A DNA stretch of 47,250 bases from Chloroflexota bacterium (GTDB lineage Bacteria > Chloroflexota > Anaerolineae > Promineifilales > Promineifilaceae). Of the stretch, positions 15,161 to 23,009 are shown in pieces. The stretch's first letter is position 1; each line of letters starts with the position of its first letter. The notes under the pieces are model-generated. The model had not been told where the DNA came from. It saw nothing but the letters and a program-made list of their open reading frames with translations, and made no database searches. The stretch is from contig JAJRYT010000036.1 of NCBI GenBank assembly GCA_024275635.1, forward strand, positions 1 to 47,250, in the 5' to 3' direction. A program made the translations under genes and the position numbers.

Positions 15161-15739
15161 TTAAACGTAACCTTGGTAGCGGGCAGAAACGGCCGTGTCA
15201 GCGATGTACCAAACCGTGAGACCCACAGCAAAACAGTTCCAGGCCCATTTTTCACGCGCCTTAAATGGATATTGTGTCAGGAAAGCCATAAAGATTCCCC
15301 AGCCTGTTACCGTTGCCCCCAATACCCCATAAATCCACGCCTGGAACGTCGCCCCGTTTTCGGGCACATTCCCTTCCGGCCAAAAAACGGGGTCAATTTG
15401 ATTGTTGAAAACAAAATTCATCAACGATGATTGACCCCAAAAAGCCAGGACAAGACCAAACAGAACGAGATACAGGCTGATAAAAAGAAGCCACTTTTGC
15501 CAGAAGTTGAAATGTTTCATTCCTCGTCTCCTTTGCGCGAGTTGAAATAACTGAACAAGAAGGATGACCGTCAGAATCAAAACACCCCTCCGTTCGATTG
15601 GTTTGACGCTGGCCCATAACAGTAAACACGTCCAGCCCAACATCAATGAGGCGGCCATGCCCAGAGCGGCCCGTGTTTCGACCCCCATTTCCTCCGGCGG
15701 CAGGCGCAGCGCCTTTTGCAGGATGGGCGGGAAGATCAT
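15161..15739 (-). CDS. integral membrane protein of the sugar operon, upstream nonsense codon
   Basis: 192 residues from the ATG at 15739, with about five hydrophobic helices (ALGMAASLMLGWTCLLLW, GVLILTVILLVQLF, WLLFISLYLVLFGLVLAFW, and two later ones). No family recognised. The same frame is open upstream and carries a good first helix (YWTVAVIDAFFAAAMIF) and an ATG at 15814 with a modest AGG-type site, but a TGA at 15794-15796 (codon 7 of that longer version) stands between. The original protein was probably about 217 residues; translation may now restart at 15739 or the gene may be dead. It lies between the YesL-like and glycosidase genes, so a helper role for the transporter is possible. 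Confidence 0.6.
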   Translation of the reverse strand: MIFPPILQKALRLPPEEMGVETRAALGMAASLMLGWTCLLLWASVKPIERRGVLILTVILLVQLFQLAQRRRGMKHFNFWQKWLLFISLYLVLFGLVLAFWGQSSLMNFVFNNQIDPVFWPEGNVPENGATFQAWIYGVLGATVTGWGIFMAFLTQYPFKAREKWAWNCFAVGLTVWYIADTAVSARYQGYV

Positions 15740-15824
15740 GGCAGCGGCGAAAAAGGCATCAATGACGGCGACTGTCCAATAACTGAGACGAAGTCAGAAT
15801 AGTTTGCCTGACATGGTGTTTTAC

Positions 15825-16436
15825 CTATTGTGGATTTCTTTGCTGTTGCAGGGCGCGCTGCACGGCCGTTACCCCCACCAATACCAACAAACAAACCGCC
15901 CCCGCCGCCAGCGGCACAGTCACCAACACACTCACGCTCATCAAAATGGCGCAAAAGATAAAGAGAACCAATGCCGTCCACGGGTTTAATAAAAGGAAAC
16001 GGCCGCAATTGGCAACCGTCGTCCGCCATAATTTATCCTCCTGGCTCAACCAAAAAGGCCAGTAAAACAAGTTCAACATCAACCAAATCGTCAACGCCGC
16101 TCCCCAGACCAGACGTAAAATCATCCAGCCCGCGCCCGCCGCATTTTGATAAGCGTAGAAATTACCCGCCAGCGCCAGCAATAAAATCATATTGGGGAAA
16201 GCCCAGCGCCAGGCGGGCCAGAACAGTTCCCGCAGCAGCGGCCACAGCTCCTGCATCTCCCAATATTCATCTTCGTGGATACGTTGGGCGATGGTGTAGA
16301 GAACGGCCGTTGCCGGCGGCCCAGTCACAATTGGAATTTGCAGCGCTAACCACAGGATATTAAGCAAAATCATCCCTATCCACTCGCGCCACCAGAGACG
16401 CAGGGCATGGATGATGACAGAGAACGGTTTGATCAT
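15825..16436 (-). CDS. YesL / DUF624 family membrane protein
   Basis: 203 residues with about five membrane helices and the DUF624 look: LRLWWREWIGMILLNILWLA at the start, IPIVTGPPATAVLYTIAQRI, then WGAALTIWLMLNLFYWPFWL. Members usually sit beside sugar ABC transporters and glycosidases in Firmicutes and Chloroflexota, but their function is not known. Here it lies downstream of both permease genes and upstream of the membrane protein and glycosidase genes. The 86-base gap to the permease gene contains a palindromic repeat. Confidence 0.8.
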   Translation of the reverse strand: MIKPFSVIIHALRLWWREWIGMILLNILWLALQIPIVTGPPATAVLYTIAQRIHEDEYWEMQELWPLLRELFWPAWRWAFPNMILLLALAGNFYAYQNAAGAGWMILRLVWGAALTIWLMLNLFYWPFWLSQEDKLWRTTVANCGRFLLLNPWTALVLFIFCAILMSVSVLVTVPLAAGAVCLLVLVGVTAVQRALQQQRNPQ

Positions 16437-16456
16437 TTTGGAAATTAGAGATTAGA

Positions 16457-16510
16457 GATTAGAGATTGGAGATTAGAGATTGCGAGCGGCTTAATCTCCA
16501 ATCTCTAATC
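16457..16510. repeat. palindromic repeat between permease and YesL-like genes
   Basis: GATTAGAGATTGGAGATT (16457-16474) and AATCTCCAATCTCTAATC (16493-16510) are perfect 18-base arms around an 18-base loop. Extra GATTAGA units lie on the outer left side from 16444. It is of the same type as the repeats at 6371 and 7784, but here lies between genes of one operon. Confidence 0.9.
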
Positions 16511-16522
16511 CCCAGTCTCCTC

Positions 16523-17800
16523 CTATCCTTTCACACCCGCATAACTCACGCCTTCAATGTAATAGCGGCTGAAGAAGAAGAACAAGATCAACACCGGCAC
16601 GGCATTCACCATCGCCCCCACCAGCACCAGGTTCATCTTGGCCACGTATTGCTGCTTGAAAACCTCCAGAGCCACATTCAACACCCACATGTCCGGCGTA
16701 TTCAAGTACAGCAACGGGGTCAGGTAATCATTCCACATCGCCTGGAATTGCAGGATGAACAGCGTCAGCAGCGCCGGCCGGGCCAGAGGCAGAATCACGT
16801 CCTTATAAATCTGGAAATAGGAAGCGCCATCCATCAACGCCGCTTCCTCCAGTTCCCGAGGTACCGCCTTGAGAAACTGCGTCAACAGGAAGATGCCAAA
16901 CGCCACCACAATGCCGGGAAAAACCAGGCTGTAAAATTTATTGATCCAGCCCAGTTTGGCGATGAGGATATAAGCCGGGATCAGGGTGACGGCGCCGGGC
17001 AGCATCATCGAGGCCAGCATGAAGTTGAAGATAAAATTTCGACCGGGAAACTTGAGCCGGGCAAAAGCGTAAGCCGCCATCGAGCAAAAGATCAGTTGCA
17101 GGAAAGCCCGGACGACGGACAACAGGGCCGTATTAAACAACCAGCGTAGAAATCGGCCGCCCCCAGAGGCGATGGCCATCTGGTTAAACAACCAGGTGAC
17201 CACGGCCGCCGCCAGGATACTGCCGGCCAGCGACAAAACCACCCGCCCCCACTCCGGTTCAGACATGGCGATGATACCCAGAGCAATGAGCATTAAGGAT
17301 ACGATGGCAACGGCCGTTGACACCTGGAGTACCAAAGCGGCGTCAAAGGAACTCTTCAGGAAAAAAGCGGTACCATAACCGGCCGCGGCCACCAATAACA
17401 GGGACACCGGTAAGCCAATTCTGCGCGGCAGCCCTTTCCCCTCTTGCTGGTTTGTCATGCCGGTCAATAAGAACGTGGCGTAGAAAGCAAACAGCCCCAC
17501 GATCAGGCCAATGGACGTACTCCCTTCCGGGCGAGGGCTGCCACCCAAATCAGTGTTAAACAGGTCGGGCCAGTTCCCCACCAGCCACTTCTCCGGGAAA
17601 AAGGTGGGTGGAAAAGCAATAATCTCAGCGCCCGCCTTAAAGGACCCCAGAAACGCCAGGATGAAGGGCATAAAAACCGCCAGACCGAATAAGCTAAGTA
17701 AAAGGTAACGGACGATACCGCCAATGCGTTTCAACACCTTTCGTTTTTTTGCTGTTGGCGCAGGTTGCAAAGCTCTTGAATCAGCAGAAATTGTACTCAT
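16523..17800 (-). CDS. sugar ABC transporter permease (MalG-like) with extra helices
   Basis: 425 residues against about 280 for typical MalG/UgpE permeases. The N-terminal part (LLLSLFGLAVFMPFILAFLGSFK, PEKWLVGNWPDLFNTD) and the C-terminal transport domain (FNTALLSVVRAFLQLIFCSM, EEAALMDGASYFQIYKDVILP as the EAA loop, MWNDYLTPLLYL) are normal. Between them, at about residues 95-230, is an inserted stretch with four hydrophobic helices (IGLIVGLFAFYATFLLTG; LPVSLLLVAAAGYGTAFF; LVLQVSTAVAIVSLMLIALG; VVLSLAGSILAAAVVTWLF). The extra helices fall where the family normally has a short periplasmic link. It forms the channel with the permease encoded by the preceding gene in the operon. Confidence 0.9.
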   Translation of the reverse strand: MSTISADSRALQPAPTAKKRKVLKRIGGIVRYLLLSLFGLAVFMPFILAFLGSFKAGAEIIAFPPTFFPEKWLVGNWPDLFNTDLGGSPRPEGSTSIGLIVGLFAFYATFLLTGMTNQQEGKGLPRRIGLPVSLLLVAAAGYGTAFFLKSSFDAALVLQVSTAVAIVSLMLIALGIIAMSEPEWGRVVLSLAGSILAAAVVTWLFNQMAIASGGGRFLRWLFNTALLSVVRAFLQLIFCSMAAYAFARLKFPGRNFIFNFMLASMMLPGAVTLIPAYILIAKLGWINKFYSLVFPGIVVAFGIFLLTQFLKAVPRELEEAALMDGASYFQIYKDVILPLARPALLTLFILQFQAMWNDYLTPLLYLNTPDMWVLNVALEVFKQQYVAKMNLVLVGAMVNAVPVLILFFFFSRYYIEGVSYAGVKG

Positions 17801-17829
17801 ATCCCTCTCTCCAAATCATCTGACACCCG

Positions 17830-18846
17830 TTAGTATTGCTCCGTGCCGCTTTCAATGAAGCGGCGTTGGATGAGGGTAAAGATAAAGATAATTGCCCCCA
17901 AAATGAACGCCCGGGAGGCTGCATATCCCATACGTGGCGGGCCGCTAATCCCCAAACCCTCTGAAAAAATGAGATAGACAGGCGTCAAAGTGGTGTTTAA
18001 GGGGCCACCGGCCGTCAAAAGCTTCACCTGGTCGAAAATCTGCCAGGTGCCAATGGTACCCAGGACCACAATCAACAAGATAACCGGGCGCAGCATGGGA
18101 ACGGTGATTCTGAAGAACTGTTGCCGCTTGTTTGCTCCATCAATAGAAGCTGCCTCATACAATGAGGGGGGGATATCCTGTAAAGCCGCCAGAAACATGA
18201 TCATGAACGTAGGCGCAGTGGTGAAAATGTTCTGGAACATAATAGCCATCCAGGTAATACTGGGGCCTCGGAAATACCATTGGCTTGAGGGAATGTCCAC
18301 GCCAAAAGGCGCCAGAATAAGCTGGAAAAGACCGCGCGGATCATTCAGCCAGTTGATCAGTTCCCACTCAGCCCCGAACACCCCCCACACCCGGGTAAAA
18401 AGCAGATTGATGTAACCCGTCTTTAGATACAGCCACAGAAAAATGAAGCTGATCACTACCGAAGAAGTCACACTAGGCGCGTAAAAGATGGTGCGGAAAA
18501 ATTGTTTGGCCCGCATGGGGGCGTTCAACATAACGGCCAGGAGCAGCGCCAGGCTGGTCTGGAGCGGCACCACAATCAATGCGTAATATAAGGTGTTTAC
18601 CAACGAGCGGATGAATTTATCATCATCCAGGAATGCCCGGTAATGTTTCAGCCCCACCCACTCAGGCGTCGTAAACAGGTTGAATTCGGTAAAACTGATG
18701 TAAATGGCAAACAGAAAAACGCCAACGGTAAAAACAAGCGTTACCAGCAGATACGGCGACAAAAACACATAAGCGGCAATCGCTTCACGCCGCGCCTTTG
18801 GATTACGCCATACGCTGCTTTTTTCGCCTGCGGTAGTGGCAGCCAT
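17830..18846 (-). CDS. sugar ABC transporter permease (MalF/UgpA-like)
   Basis: 338 residues, six helices: AYVFLSPYLLVTLVFTVGVFLF at the N-terminus, FIRSLVNTLYYALIVVPLQTSLALLLAVML, and the ATPase-contact EAA loop LYEAASIDGANKRQQFFRITVP. The longer periplasmic part between helices 3 and 4 (about residues 145-200) is common in MalF-like partners. A strong AGGAGG site lies 6-7 bases before the ATG. It is separated by 29 bases from the second permease gene and by 117 bases with two hairpins from the binding-protein gene before it. No ATPase gene is in the window; a shared MsmX-like ATPase elsewhere is likely. Confidence 0.93.
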   Translation of the reverse strand: MAATTAGEKSSVWRNPKARREAIAAYVFLSPYLLVTLVFTVGVFLFAIYISFTEFNLFTTPEWVGLKHYRAFLDDDKFIRSLVNTLYYALIVVPLQTSLALLLAVMLNAPMRAKQFFRTIFYAPSVTSSVVISFIFLWLYLKTGYINLLFTRVWGVFGAEWELINWLNDPRGLFQLILAPFGVDIPSSQWYFRGPSITWMAIMFQNIFTTAPTFMIMFLAALQDIPPSLYEAASIDGANKRQQFFRITVPMLRPVILLIVVLGTIGTWQIFDQVKLLTAGGPLNTTLTPVYLIFSEGLGISGPPRMGYAASRAFILGAIIFIFTLIQRRFIESGTEQY

Positions 18847-18867
18847 CAGAATCCTCCTACCTGTATG

Positions 18868-18900
18868 AGACGCCAGTCACTTTTGAAGTGACTGGCGTCT
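18868..18900. repeat. perfect hairpin between binding-protein and permease genes (1)
   Basis: AGACGCCAGTCACTT-TTG-AAGTGACTGGCGTCT, 15-base perfect arms and a 3-base loop, in the operon gap downstream of the binding-protein gene. No T-run on the operon strand, so an mRNA-stabilising or attenuating structure is more likely than a full terminator. Confidence 0.85.
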
Positions 18901-18917
18901 ACAGAAGATAGACGAGT

Positions 18918-18950
18918 AGACTACAAAAGTCTTAGGGACTTTTGTAGTCT
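18918..18950. repeat. perfect hairpin between binding-protein and permease genes (2), family A
   Basis: AGACTACAAAAGTC-TTAGG-GACTTTTGTAGTCT, 14-base perfect arms, starting 12 bases after the binding-protein stop codon. Same core as the hairpin at 1123-1155, differing at one arm position plus the loop. Confidence 0.87.
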
Positions 18951-18962
18951 GCTGTTAAGTTG

Positions 18963-21533
18963 CTACTGTACGTCGTCGAGGTAGCCCTGAATCTCTTCAT
19001 TGGCCTGCTCGAACGCCTCTGTTACACCCTGATCGCCCAGGTAGATCCGTTCTATCGCCTGGCTGATGGCGTCATTAACCTTGCCGGTGTTGGGTCCCCA
19101 GTAAGCAACGCGGGTCAGATCAAAACCGCCGCCGCGGGCGATGGCCGCGTCGTTGGGGTCAACAACCAGGTCAAGCTGTTCCGGGTGGGTGGAGTAGGCA
19201 AAGCCTGTCTTGACGATCTCGCCCTGGTTGTCGGCGCCGGTGACGAAGATGGCGAAAGCGGCCGCTGCCCGTGGGTTCGCGCTGGCAGCATTCACGCCGA
19301 TGCCGTTGGTGAAGATGACGTCTGCCTTGCCTTCGGGGCCGGTGGGCAACTCTTGCGCCAACCAGTTCACGTCGGGGAACTCATTACGCATGTAGTTGAC
19401 CATCCAACCGCCTTCGTAGGTCAGGCCGACCAGCTCTTTACCGATGGCTTCGCCGCACCAGCCGGCGCCCACGTCGGCCGCAGAAACCAAACTGCCGTCA
19501 GCGTGCATTGCAGCCACGTATTCGGCAGCTTCGATGACAGCGTCGCTATTAGCCTGAGCCGTGGTAAAGTCCTCGCTGGCATAGGCGCCGCCATTGCCAA
19601 AGGCCCACGGTGCGAAGCGCGCCCAATCTGCATTCTGGCATAAACCGGCATACTCGCCTGTAGCCGCGATGGCCTCTGCGGCCGCTTTCAGGTCATCCCA
19701 GGTCCAATCGGCCGATGGTTCATCAATGTCGGCGGCGGTAAACGCATCCGGCAGGTAAACCAGGCCCAGCGTGCCCCAATCCTTGGGCAAAGCATACGTG
19801 TCGCCCTCAAGGGTAAAGATGGACAACAGCGCCGGGATGAAAGCGCCCCGACCAGTGCCCGCTTCGGTCATAAAGTCATCCAGTGACAACAATTGACCAG
19901 TGGGCGCAAAGGCGGTCATCAACTGGTCGTCCACGTAGAACACATCGGGAGCCGTGCCGCCGGCCATGGATGCCTTCAGTTTTGTCTGGAAGTCGGCCGG
20001 GATGGGTTGATAATCTACCGTCACATCAGGACAAACTTCAGCAAAGCGTTCGATGGAGTCGCGGTAAATCTGCTGTTCCGTCTCGTCGCCCCAACCGGAG
20101 AAGACGATGGTTGCGCCTTCTTCCAGGTCGCTAAGCGGGCAGCCGGTGTTCTCGGCAACATCAATGCCGCCGCTTACTTCAGCGCCTTCGCCGGTCAGGA
20201 ATTCGGCCGCTTCTTCTTGCGCCTGGGCGAAGGCTTCGGCAACGTCTTGGTCGCCTAAGTAGATCCGTTCCAATGCCTGGCTGACGGCATCGTTCACCTT
20301 ACCGGTGTTGGGTCCCCAGTAAGCGACGCGGGTCAGGTCAAAAGTACCGCCGCGAGCGATGGCAGCGTCGTTGGGATCCACCACATCGTCCAACTGCTCC
20401 GGATGGGTAGAGTAGGCAAAGCCCGTCTTGACGATTTCTCCCTGGTTGTCAGCGCCGGTGACGAAGATGGTGAAGGCGGCGGCCGCTTTGGGGAACTTCG
20501 TGGCCGCGTTCACGCCGATGCCATTGGTGAAGATGACGTCTGCCTTACCGTCCGGGCCGGTGGGCAATTCTTGCGCTAGCCAGTTCACATCGGGAAACTC
20601 GTTGCGCATGTAGTTGACCATCCAGCCACCTTCATAGGTCATACCGACCAACTCTTTGCCGATGGCTTCGCCACACCAACCGGCGCCAACGTCGGCCGCA
20701 TAAACGAGGCTGCCATCGGCGTGCATACCGGCAATATATTCGGCTGCTGCCAGCACCTCGGAACTGTTCAACGTCGGCGCGCTAAAGTCGTCGGTGGCAT
20801 AAGCGCCGCCGTTGCCAAAGGCCCAGGGGGCGAAGCGCGCCCAGTCTGCATTCTGGCAGAAACCACCGTATTCGCCGGTGGCGGCAATGGCTTCGGCAGC
20901 CGCTTTCAGGTCATCCCAGGTCCAATCGGCCGTTGGTTCATCCAGACCGGCGGCTTCAAAGGCGGCTGGCAGGTAAACCAGACCCAGCGTGCCCCAATCC
21001 TTGGGCAGGGCGTAGGTGACGCCGTCCTGGGTGAAGATGGAGAGCAAGGCGGGAATAAAGTCGCCGCGGCCGGTTCCGGCCTGTCCCATGAAGTCATCCA
21101 GGGGCAGCAGTTGACCGGTAGGAGCGAAGGCGGTCATCAATTGGTCATCTACGTAGAAAACGTCAGGAGCGGTGCCGCCGGCCATGGATGCTTTCATTTT
21201 TGTCTGGAAATCGGCGGGGATGGGCTGGTAATCTACGGTGACGCCAGGGCAGACTTCGGCAAACCGTTCGATGGAGTCGCGGTAGATTTGCTGCTCTGTC
21301 TCATCGCCCCAACCGGAGAAGACGATGGTTGCGCCATCTTCCACGTCCATGAAACAATTAACGGCCGTTTCTGTTTCCCCTTCTGTTGTTTCTCCCGCGG
21401 CCGTTTCTGTCGTTGTGCCCTCGGTTTGTTCAGGTTCTGGGGTAGCTTCTTCTGTCGCGCCGCCGCCGCAGGCAACAAGCGCCAGACTCAATATGAGTAA
21501 CAAACTTAAAACAATAATATATTTTTTTAACAT
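18963..21533 (-). CDS. sugar-binding lipoprotein with two tandem SBP domains
   Basis: 856 residues from the ATG at 21533; GAGGAG lies 7 bases upstream, so the earlier in-frame start is rejected. The signal peptide ends in a lipobox LALVAC with the lipidated cysteine at residue 22, followed by a Thr/Glu-rich linker. Then come two complete extracellular solute-binding domains of the SBP_bac_1 type, each beginning GATIVFSGWGDETEQQIYRD and repeating at exactly 406 residues. They are roughly 85-90% identical by eye, differing mostly around TGQLL(P/S)LDDFM and the AAFEAAG/DAFTAAD stretch. One lipoprotein therefore presents two binding sites to the permeases encoded just downstream. Usual binding proteins have one domain of about 400 residues. 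An assembly artefact is unlikely because the copies differ throughout. Confidence 0.92.
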   Translation of the reverse strand: MLKKYIIVLSLLLILSLALVACGGGATEEATPEPEQTEGTTTETAAGETTEGETETAVNCFMDVEDGATIVFSGWGDETEQQIYRDSIERFAEVCPGVTVDYQPIPADFQTKMKASMAGGTAPDVFYVDDQLMTAFAPTGQLLPLDDFMGQAGTGRGDFIPALLSIFTQDGVTYALPKDWGTLGLVYLPAAFEAAGLDEPTADWTWDDLKAAAEAIAATGEYGGFCQNADWARFAPWAFGNGGAYATDDFSAPTLNSSEVLAAAEYIAGMHADGSLVYAADVGAGWCGEAIGKELVGMTYEGGWMVNYMRNEFPDVNWLAQELPTGPDGKADVIFTNGIGVNAATKFPKAAAAFTIFVTGADNQGEIVKTGFAYSTHPEQLDDVVDPNDAAIARGGTFDLTRVAYWGPNTGKVNDAVSQALERIYLGDQDVAEAFAQAQEEAAEFLTGEGAEVSGGIDVAENTGCPLSDLEEGATIVFSGWGDETEQQIYRDSIERFAEVCPDVTVDYQPIPADFQTKLKASMAGGTAPDVFYVDDQLMTAFAPTGQLLSLDDFMTEAGTGRGAFIPALLSIFTLEGDTYALPKDWGTLGLVYLPDAFTAADIDEPSADWTWDDLKAAAEAIAATGEYAGLCQNADWARFAPWAFGNGGAYASEDFTTAQANSDAVIEAAEYVAAMHADGSLVSAADVGAGWCGEAIGKELVGLTYEGGWMVNYMRNEFPDVNWLAQELPTGPEGKADVIFTNGIGVNAASANPRAAAAFAIFVTGADNQGEIVKTGFAYSTHPEQLDLVVDPNDAAIARGGGFDLTRVAYWGPNTGKVNDAISQAIERIYLGDQGVTEAFEQANEEIQGYLDDVQ
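18985..21344. repeat. internal tandem duplication in the binding-protein gene
   Basis: Two direct copies, about 18985-20126 and 20203-21344. Shared landmarks are 1218 bases apart at both ends (for example GGTGTTGGGTCC at 19086 and 20304; AAGACGATGG at 20101 and 21319), so no net insertion or deletion has accumulated over more than 1.1 kb. Substitutions are scattered, many at third codon positions. Confidence 0.93.
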
Positions 21534-21716
21534 TGGGTTTCTCCTCACTTCAAAATCTCTTATTAAACTAACAGGATTGAAATCGAAAAAATTTATCAAT
21601 CACCGTCTCCTTTTCCGCCAGCCGCGCCGGTCATGAGAATCCGAATGAGGAGTTCGCATCCAGGTTAGATGTGATACAATCTCTCAGTTTCCGTCCGGCA
21701 TGGATGGAGAGCTATG

Positions 21717-21758
21717 AAGAGCCGTTTGTAGTCCGTCCAGGTCAGGCGAACGGCTCTT
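21717..21758 (-). terminator. stem-loop downstream of the LacI gene
   Basis: Perfect 10-base arms AAGAGCCGTT and AACGGCTCTT with a 22-base loop, about 90 bases after the LacI stop codon in the direction of transcription. No U-run follows, so it may be a weak terminator or a leader structure of the sugar operon. Confidence 0.4.
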
Positions 21759-21769
21759 ATATTTGATTG

Positions 21770-21830
21770 TTGCTAGTTGATTGTTGCTGGTCATTAGTCG
21801 GTAGCATTACCAGCAACCAACCACTAGCGA
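21770..21830. repeat. palindromic repeat in the LacI/binding-protein spacer
   Basis: TTGCTAGTTGATTGTTGCTG on the left is matched by CAGCAACCAACCACTAGCGA on the right, an imperfect inverted repeat built from short TTGCTGGT-like units. Same architecture as the elements at 5491, 6371, 7784 and 16457 but different sequence. Confidence 0.75.
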
Positions 21831-21847
21831 CCAGCCGTGATGATTAT

Positions 21848-22879
21848 TTATTGTTCTTGGCAGCCGCAAGAACGACGAATGACCAGTTTGGTGCCTACTC
21901 GTAATCTGAGTCTGATATGTTCCTGATTGGAGTCGGTTTCGATGAGGTTGAAAAGGCGTTGGGCGGCTTGACAGCCCATTTCTTCACCAAAAGCGTGGAC
22001 TGTTGTCAAGGGCGGATCGTGTAGGTCAGCCCAGCCGATGTTATCAAAGCCAACGATGGCTATATCTTCGGGGACGACACGGCCGTTTGCTTTGCCAGTC
22101 CGTACAGCCCCAATAGCTACCGCATCGTTGACGCCGACAACGGCCGTGAGGTCGGGAACCTCGGCCAAAGCCGTTTGCATTGCTTCCATACCTGTTTCCA
22201 CCGTTGTGTCGGGCATGTAAATGATATGGGGTTCAAGCGACGCTTCGGCCAGAGCACGGCTGTAGCCGGCCATTCGTTCCTGACTACTAAGCCAAGTGTC
22301 TGGCCCCGAAAGAAATACAATCGTTTCATGTTGGTGTTCTGTGATCAAGTGTTGCGTGAGGCGATAAGTGCCAGCCTCGTTTTCGTGCAAAACACAGTCT
22401 ATATCTGTTCCCCGCAGCCGATTATCTAATAAGACAATCGGGAGACCGCTATTGTAAAGCTCCAAAATGAAAGAAGGTTTGATCGCCGGCCCGGCCAGAA
22501 TCAAACCATCAACACGCTTCTCGCGCACCATTGGCAGTTGAAGCGCTTTGTTCATCGCCTGTTCATCAACAAGAGTAGTCAGAAGATGATACCTGGCATT
22601 TTGGCATGCTTCGTTGATGCCGACAGAATCTAAAGAGGATGCAGTAAAGCGAGGGGAGACAGGCCATTTATAAGTGATTAGGCCAATATTGCGTGTGCGT
22701 TTTGTTGCCAGATTTTGGGCGGCCGCATTGGGCACAAACTGCAATTCCCGAGCGATGTCCAATACGTGAGCGCGTGTTTCGGCGCCAATCCCCGGTCGAT
22801 CATTCATCACCCGGGAAACCGTGGAAACCGAAACACCGGCGCGTTCAGCAACTTCACGTAAGGTAGGTGGTTTAGTCAT
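21848..22879 (-). CDS. LacI-family transcriptional regulator
   Basis: 343 residues from the ATG at 22879, chosen because the LacI helix-turn-helix begins right after it (TLREVAERAGVSVSTVSRVM, residues about 5-24). The hinge helix NAAQNLATKRT leads into a sugar-binding domain (IGLITYKWPVSP, VDGLILAG, VLLDNRLRG, FLSGPDTWLSSQERMAGYSR, VVGVNDAVAIGAVR, IAIVGFDNIGWADL), ending in an unusual cysteine pair SCGCQEQ. It precedes the sugar operon in the same direction and most likely represses it until the imported sugar or a breakdown product binds. A perfect LacI-type operator lies 20 bases before the start codon, so it probably controls its own gene. Confidence 0.92.
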   Translation of the reverse strand: MTKPPTLREVAERAGVSVSTVSRVMNDRPGIGAETRAHVLDIARELQFVPNAAAQNLATKRTRNIGLITYKWPVSPRFTASSLDSVGINEACQNARYHLLTTLVDEQAMNKALQLPMVREKRVDGLILAGPAIKPSFILELYNSGLPIVLLDNRLRGTDIDCVLHENEAGTYRLTQHLITEHQHETIVFLSGPDTWLSSQERMAGYSRALAEASLEPHIIYMPDTTVETGMEAMQTALAEVPDLTAVVGVNDAVAIGAVRTGKANGRVVPEDIAIVGFDNIGWADLHDPPLTTVHAFGEEMGCQAAQRLFNLIETDSNQEHIRLRLRVGTKLVIRRSCGCQEQ

Positions 22880-22898
22880 ATCAACAGCTTTGCAATTA

Positions 22899-22918
22899 TT
22901 ACGCAATCGCTTGCGTAA
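22899..22918. promoter_or_regulatory. LacI-family operator upstream of the regulator gene
   Basis: TTACGCAATCGCTTGCGTAA is a perfect inverted repeat with 8-base arms around TCGC, and its core matches the LacI-family operator pattern GCAANCGNTTGC. It lies 20 bases upstream of the LacI start codon. A half-matching GCAAGCGATAAA occurs at about 23028, outside the regulator transcript. Confidence 0.75.
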
Positions 22919-23009
22919 CATTGTAGCAAAGGGCAACTATTCATGTCAATAGGAGACTATGGGTATTTTTGCATAACGCCCCGAAAAGGTATAGTTCAAA
23001 AATATTCTA

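Larger units (their letters stand above)
21534..21847. other. spacer between the LacI gene and the binding-protein gene
   Basis: This 314-base stretch holds no gene. It contains a stem (AAGAGCCGTT at 21717 with AACGGCTCTT at 21749) and a palindromic repeat at 21770-21830. The part nearest the binding-protein gene is AT-rich and should hold its promoter, but I see no strong -35/-10 pair and no second copy of the LacI operator core GCAANCGNTTGC. Confidence 0.6.

Noticed and set aside
10558..15796. Reassignment of TGA to tryptophan, suggested by two in-frame TGA codons
   Set aside because: TGG is the tryptophan codon throughout and several intact genes end at TGA; the two cases sit in a pseudogene remnant and at one doubtful gene start.
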